NCBI GenBank assembly: GCA_036936605.1
Contig: JAUPFV010000005.1
Location: 234,327,770-234,391,769 of the forward strand
Length of the DNA stretch: 64,000 nucleotides
Direction: 5' to 3'
Source of the DNA: Limnanthes douglasii subsp. nivea
Lineage: Eukaryota; Streptophyta; Magnoliopsida; Brassicales; Limnanthaceae
Made by a program: the position numbers and the translations under genes. The notes below the pieces were generated by a model. That model was not told the origin of the DNA. It did not search any database and saw nothing but the letters and a program-made list of their open reading frames with translations. This document shows positions 59,365 to 64,000 of this stretch, piece by piece. Position 1 is the stretch's first letter. Every line of letters starts with the position of its first letter.

Positions 59365-59405
59365 TGGTATCAGATCCATTAGGGTTTCCATAAAAACAAA
59401 TCTAG

Positions 59406-60350
59406 ATGGAGGAAAGGAAAAGTATGTCTGATTTGGTTCCTGTGATGACAAAAATCACAGGACAAAAATTGAACGAACCCAATTACTTAGATTGGAGTAA
59501 AACGATTCGTATCTATTTACGAAGTATAGAAAAAGATGATCATTTGATACAAGATCTTCCTACGGATGAAACGGCTAAATATTGGATGCATGATGATGCT
59601 CTCCTTTTTCTTCAGATGCAAAATACAATCATTACTGAGGTACTTAGTCTTGTTAATCATTGTGAATACGTTAAAGAGTTAATGGAATATCTGGAATTTC
59701 TATATGCGGGAAAAGGTAATATATCGCGTATCTATGATGTCTGCAAGTCTTTTTATCGTACTGAAAAACAAGACAAGTCTCTTACGACATATTTTATGGA
59801 GTTCAAACGCATCTACGAAGAACTTAATGTTTTGTTACCCTTCAGTACTAATATTAAAAGTCAACAATTGCAACGAGAACACATGGATGTAATGAGTTTT
59901 CTTGTTGGTCTTCCTTCAGAGTTTGATAGTGCAAAATCTGAAATCCTCGCTGGATCTGAGATATCATCTCTACATGAAATTTTTGCTAGACTTCTTCGAA
60001 CCGAAAACTCACAGCCAGTTTAACCTGTCACTAGTGCATTAATCAGCACCAATAAACCTGGTTTTTCTGATAATCGGGATGGTCACAATGGTCGTGGTGG
60101 TCGCGGCACTTATAGTTAGAATAATCGTGGCAGATCTAGTGTTCGTGGTGGATATAACGATTATGGTAGTCGTGGTAGATCAAACGATCGTGGTAGTCGT
60201 GGTGGGTACAGTAATCGCGGTAGTCGTGGTGGATACAATAGTCAAGATAAATACAATAGACATAACAGTTCCGGTAACCATGGTGGTGATCTAAATAATG
60301 TAGAATATTTTTACTGTCATGAACGTGGTCATACAAAGTGGAATTATCCT
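59406..60350 (+). pseudogene. Copia gag
   Basis: Starts at ATG 59,406, 28 bp after the primer site. It is open for 205 codons (LNEPNYLDWSKTIRIYLRS is the usual N-terminal gag motif; the UBN2-like gag helices follow), then TAA at 60,021. The frame resumes with an RGG/Tyr-rich stretch (60,075-60,300) and a zinc knuckle near 60,310 that has lost two cysteines (YFYCHERGHTKWNYP). Confidence 0.82.
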
Positions 60351-62223
60351 CAACTACCTCAACAATTTTCTAATATGGCAACGAACGAGGAACCTTATGT
60401 GCTTTCCGCTGGGCAATATGCTCAATTTTCCAAGTACCAAGAGTCTCTAAAGTCACAAGATCTTACAAACCATGTAGCTTGTGTGTCAGGTAACTCAACT
60501 ACATGTCTTATTTCTTCTTCCTTTGATTGGGTTATTGATTATGCTGCCACATAACATATGACAGGTAATAAACAAGTTTTTACTTCTCTTTCAAATGCAC
60601 ATCATTCTAATGTCACATTGGCAGATGGATCATCATCTCGTATTTTAGGTTCAAGGACTGTCAATCTCACCAAAAATATCTCTTTGACATCTGTTTTACA
60701 TCTCCCTCAGTTTTCATTCAACCTTATTTCTATTAGCCAACTCACTAAAACACTAAATTGTTTTGTTACCTTTTATTCCGATCATTGTTTGTTTCAGGAT
60801 CTTACAACGAATACAATAATTGGTAAATGGCATGAGAGTGGAGGTCTCTACTATCTTGATAAAGACTATCATACATCTAATGCGTGTTCTAGTATTACAT
60901 CTCTATTTGAAGCACATTGTCGTATGGGTCATCCATCTTTAATCTTTTTAAAACAACTTTATCCTAAATTTCGGCATTTTACATCATTAGAGTGTGAGTC
61001 ATGTAGATTTGCTAAACATCATCGTCTTCCATCATACCCTCGTATTAATAAACGGGTTGTGTTTTCTTTTGAAAAAGTTTATTTAGATGTTTGGGGTCCT
61101 TGTCCCGTTGTTTCTAAAACTAGTTTTAACTATTTTGTTAGTTTTGTTGATGATTATTCTCGTGTTACATGGCTATATTTAATGAAAAAATGTTTTGAGT
61201 TATTTTCAATATTTTGCCCGTTTACTACAGAAATAAATACCCAATTTAATTGTCCTATTCGTATTTTAAGAAGTGATAATGGTAAGGAATATTGCTCAAA
61301 TGCATTTCAATTACTTATGGAACAAAAAGGAATGAGTCACCAAACTTTGTGTGTGGACACGCCATCTCAAAATAGTGTTGCTGAAAGAAAAAATAGACAT
61401 CTTTTAGAGGTTACTCGTGCACTTTTTTTTCAAATAAAAGTACCGAAATTATTTTGGGCAGATGTTGTTTCCACTGCCTGTTTTTTAATTAATCGTATGC
61501 CTTCTAATGTCCTTTCAAATAATATTCCATATTCCGTGCTTTTTCCATCTAAACCTCTATTTTCCGTTGAACCACACATTTTTTGTTGTACTTGCTTTTT
61601 AGGGATGTAAGTCATACTCGTACAAAATTAGATCCCAAATCCTTAAAATGTGTTTTTCTTAGATATTCTAGGTTTCAAAAAGGCTATAAATGTTTTTCCC
61701 CATCTCTCCATCGTTACATAGTATCCAAGGATGTTACATTTTTAGAACATGTTCCATTTTTTCCTAGTTTGTCTAATGTCGATCCAGAAATAACTACTGT
61801 CGATGATGATTTACTCATGTATACCACCGTTCAAAGATCTGATGTACCACCTCCACCATATCGACCTCCTATTAGATATGTTTATTCTCGACGTAAAGCA
61901 CCTCATCCATCATATCCACTACTAATTCCTTCGTCTCCAGATCCTGCTACAAACGATAATGAGTCCACTCCTGATCTTCCTATTGCTCTTCGAAAAGGTA
62001 AAAGACAATGTACTTATCCAATTTATTCTTTCGCAAAAATATAATCAATTACCTTCTTCTACCCGAGCTTTTATTGCATCTCTTGATTCTATTTCTATTC
62101 CAAAAACTGTTCGCGAAGCATTATGTTCTTCTGGCTGGCAAGCTGCAATGTTTGAAGAGATAAGAGCATTAGAAAACACTCGTACTTGGAAGTTGGTTGA
62201 TTTACCCAATGGAAAGAAAGCAT
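60350..62223 (+). pseudogene. Copia protease, integrase and RT start
   Basis: The protease motif is destroyed (WVIDYAAT, stop, HMTG where DSGAT-HMTG is usual, about 60,530-60,560). Pre-integrase HCRMGHPSLIFLKQL with CESCRFAKHH; integrase core with LDVWGP, RSDNGKEY and SQNSVAERKNRHLLE (about 61,080-61,410), so the D-D-E residues are kept. Then DPKSLKCVFLRYSRFQKGYK and, after a frameshift near 62,040, the RT start WQAAMFEEIRALENTRTWKL. Cut at 62,223. Confidence 0.85.
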
Positions 62224-64000
62224 TATTTTCCTTGGTATGAAAAAAGCTTTTTCTCAACACTTTATCTCCTAATTTAAAATCCATTCGTCTTACCTTGGAA
62301 GCATAACGAGTCCTCATGAATGTTTGGTGATGAAGTGAATTTAAATGTGTCATTATCCTTTTTCCTTCTAGCAAACCAAGCTATACTATTTTAGCTTCTT
62401 CATTATCATCCTCATAATAGTACAGTACTCTATAAGATAAAAGAGTAGATTCTGCTAGGATGACTGTATTCATTCCATACACCAGGAATTTTCCTCAGTT
62501 GCAGTCCGAGGGGTCGTTCGGATAGGCCCGTAACACCTCTTGAAAATAATTAGGCCACGTTCCAACTGCACCTTCGAAATTTTTCTTAATACCATCCAAG
62601 ATTTTTATATTAGTAACTTCTACCTGGAAATTTACTTGTAGATGAAAAGGTGTTAAAAAACATTGCTTGATTTCTCTCGAAGAACAAAAGGATTTTATCT
62701 ATTTGTTGTTGAATTGAGGTCCATTATCTGTGGTAATTATTTGAGGCACCCCAAATCTACAACAAATATTCGATAAAATAAACTTGATGACATCTTTAGC
62801 TCTTGTTTAATCTACTGCGACAACAATAGTTTGATGCCCTCCCGAAGACATTGGTAATGGCCTACCAAGTCTATCCCCAATCTATCAAATGAGAGCACCT
62901 CAGAAATTAAATTTAGTGGTACAACTAGAATATGAATGAGATTTGTGAATCTCTGACAAGTATCACAATTTCAAACTAAAATTTTGGTATCAATCGTTAT
63001 GGTAGGCCAATAATAACATGTTAATAATACTCTTATTGTTAAAAACTTGATACCACAATAAGCGTAACCTTCCTCATCACGCAGTTCCACTAAGATTATT
63101 TTAGATTTTTTTCCCTCAAACATCTCAACAATGGTCAACTCAAACATTTCTTATACAATATCCCTATAAGGACTGTAAATCTGTGCGCCTTAAACCTTAG
63201 TTTTTTAGTTAATCTTTTGTCAACTGGTAACGTCCATTTGAGGAAACATTCTTTTAAATCAAACTACCAATCTCGTTCTTCTTCCTTGGCAGCTACAAAC
63301 ACCTCTTTAGAATATTGACATTGCTCATATTTCATCATTTTAGATGGACTTTAGTGTACGAAAATCCAATGATAGATTTCAGAATAAGCAACGGTTCCAG
63401 AGAGTTTTCAATAATGTTTTATCCCCGGTTGATATATTCAACCGTTAGATAATTGAACATCATTGCCAATCCTCTCTCAATTCTCGCAAATATTTTATGA
63501 GTTGATCTTTTTTAATCGTAGACGCTCCTGACATATAATTCACCACAAGTTATGAATCATTATTCAAACGTACTTTCTTAGCTTCACGAATATCTCAATC
63601 CAACAAGTGTCGTCTTATATTCAGCCTCATCATTTGACGCTTTAAATCTGAACTGTGTGGCTTGATACATGGTCTCCCTCGATGGAGCTACCAGCTGAAT
63701 TCTCGCTCCCGATCCTAAAATACTTGAAAATCTATCAGTTCTAACCAACCGTTCATCCATTAAAGCCAATTCGTATGTATCATTTTCCTCGATATCAAAT
63801 CGCTCAGAAATAAAAACAAGAAAATCAGAAAAAACTTTGGCCTTGATTGTTGTTCGAGTAGTAAATTCAGTGTTATAATCTCTTAACTCTAGAGAGATCC
63901 GAATAGGTTTTTGTAACGGGCTTTCTATCCGAATAACAAAGGTTTTGGAATAAAGGTAGTCAAATACTTTAAGCATTTATCCCAATAGGCTTTTCTAAAA
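62224..64000 (-). pseudogene. Element D': second copy of the D pol remnant
   Basis: Aligns to 721-2,497 at a constant offset of 61,503 with no indel and about 30 substitutions by my count (near 98.3 percent). It shares the decay of D, including the 36-bp deletion with TAA after the first integrase Asp and the DRFS change in the second RNase H. It lacks the last integrase codons, replaced by the copia fragment, and runs off the window end. Confidence 0.9.

Larger units (their letters stand above)
59158..62223 (+). mobile_element. Ty1/copia element truncated in reverse transcriptase
   Basis: 5' LTR, PBS, gag, protease, integrase and the first residues of RT, then an abrupt end at 62,223. The rest of RT, RNase H and the 3' LTR are absent, so no target duplication can be checked. 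Inserted in the 3' part of element C. Confidence 0.88.

Noticed and set aside
60079..60336. Valine-rich (plus) and His/Tyr-rich (minus) frames in the copia gag
   Set aside because: Off-frame readings of the RGG/Tyr-rich gag segment, whose true frame continues into the zinc knuckle.

Overview
This is plant nuclear DNA, probably from a eudicot. The sequence shows Ty3/gypsy elements of the Tat lineage (Ogre/Retand-like, with a second archaeal-type RNase H), one Ty1/copia element, a tRNA-derived SINE, and remnants of plant mobile domain (PMD), MULE/FAR1-type, OTU-type and TGA-type bZIP genes. It also holds one small intron-containing host gene. No species can be named. There are no rRNA, organellar or bacterial features.

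Layout. 0.2-2.5 kb: minus-strand remnant of a Tat element (D) with a 30-bp tandem repeat. 2.6-6.6 kb: fragments of a TGA bZIP gene, a MULE/FAR1-type transposase and two copies of a PMD gene; a SINE with a 15-bp target duplication sits in the second PMD copy. 6,630-21,225: element A, a 14.6-kb Tat element with matching LTRs (434 bp each) and a 5-bp target duplication. Its interior holds its own PBS-gag-pro-pol region a second time, inverted: two arms of about 5.2 kb around a 3.0-kb spacer. 21.2-34.5 kb: older, AT-rich DNA with a second TGA fragment, a predicted 7-exon gene for a 257-residue PAH (SIN3-like) protein at 24,282-26,629, inverted partial copies of that gene, and an OTU-type remnant. 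34,549-45,865: element B, an 11.3-kb Tat element inserted in the OTU remnant. 46.0-48.6 kb: nothing recognisable. 48.6-59.2 kb: a decayed, diverged Tat element (C). 59,158-62,223: a copia element truncated in its reverse transcriptase. 62,224-64,000: a second copy (D') of the D remnant.

How the parts work. In A and B, gag-pro and pol share one frame and are separated only by UAG followed by CAA UUA, the classic leaky-stop context. B also carries an antisense gene between pol and its 3' LTR, with its own TATA box, a GT-AG intron and an unbroken frame of about 970 codons. C, although badly decayed, keeps the same antisense arrangement, the TATA box and an intron at the matching position. In A the 5' part of this gene is replaced by the inverted gag-pol arm. 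A transcript of A from its 5' LTR would fold into a very long hairpin, so A could be a source of small RNAs against its family. The inverted arm ends exactly at the primer-binding site, which suggests A arose by aberrant reverse transcription.

All gag-pol frames in the window carry stops or frameshifts. The only features that look open throughout are the antisense gene of B and the PAH gene. Coordinates of decayed gene remnants are approximate.
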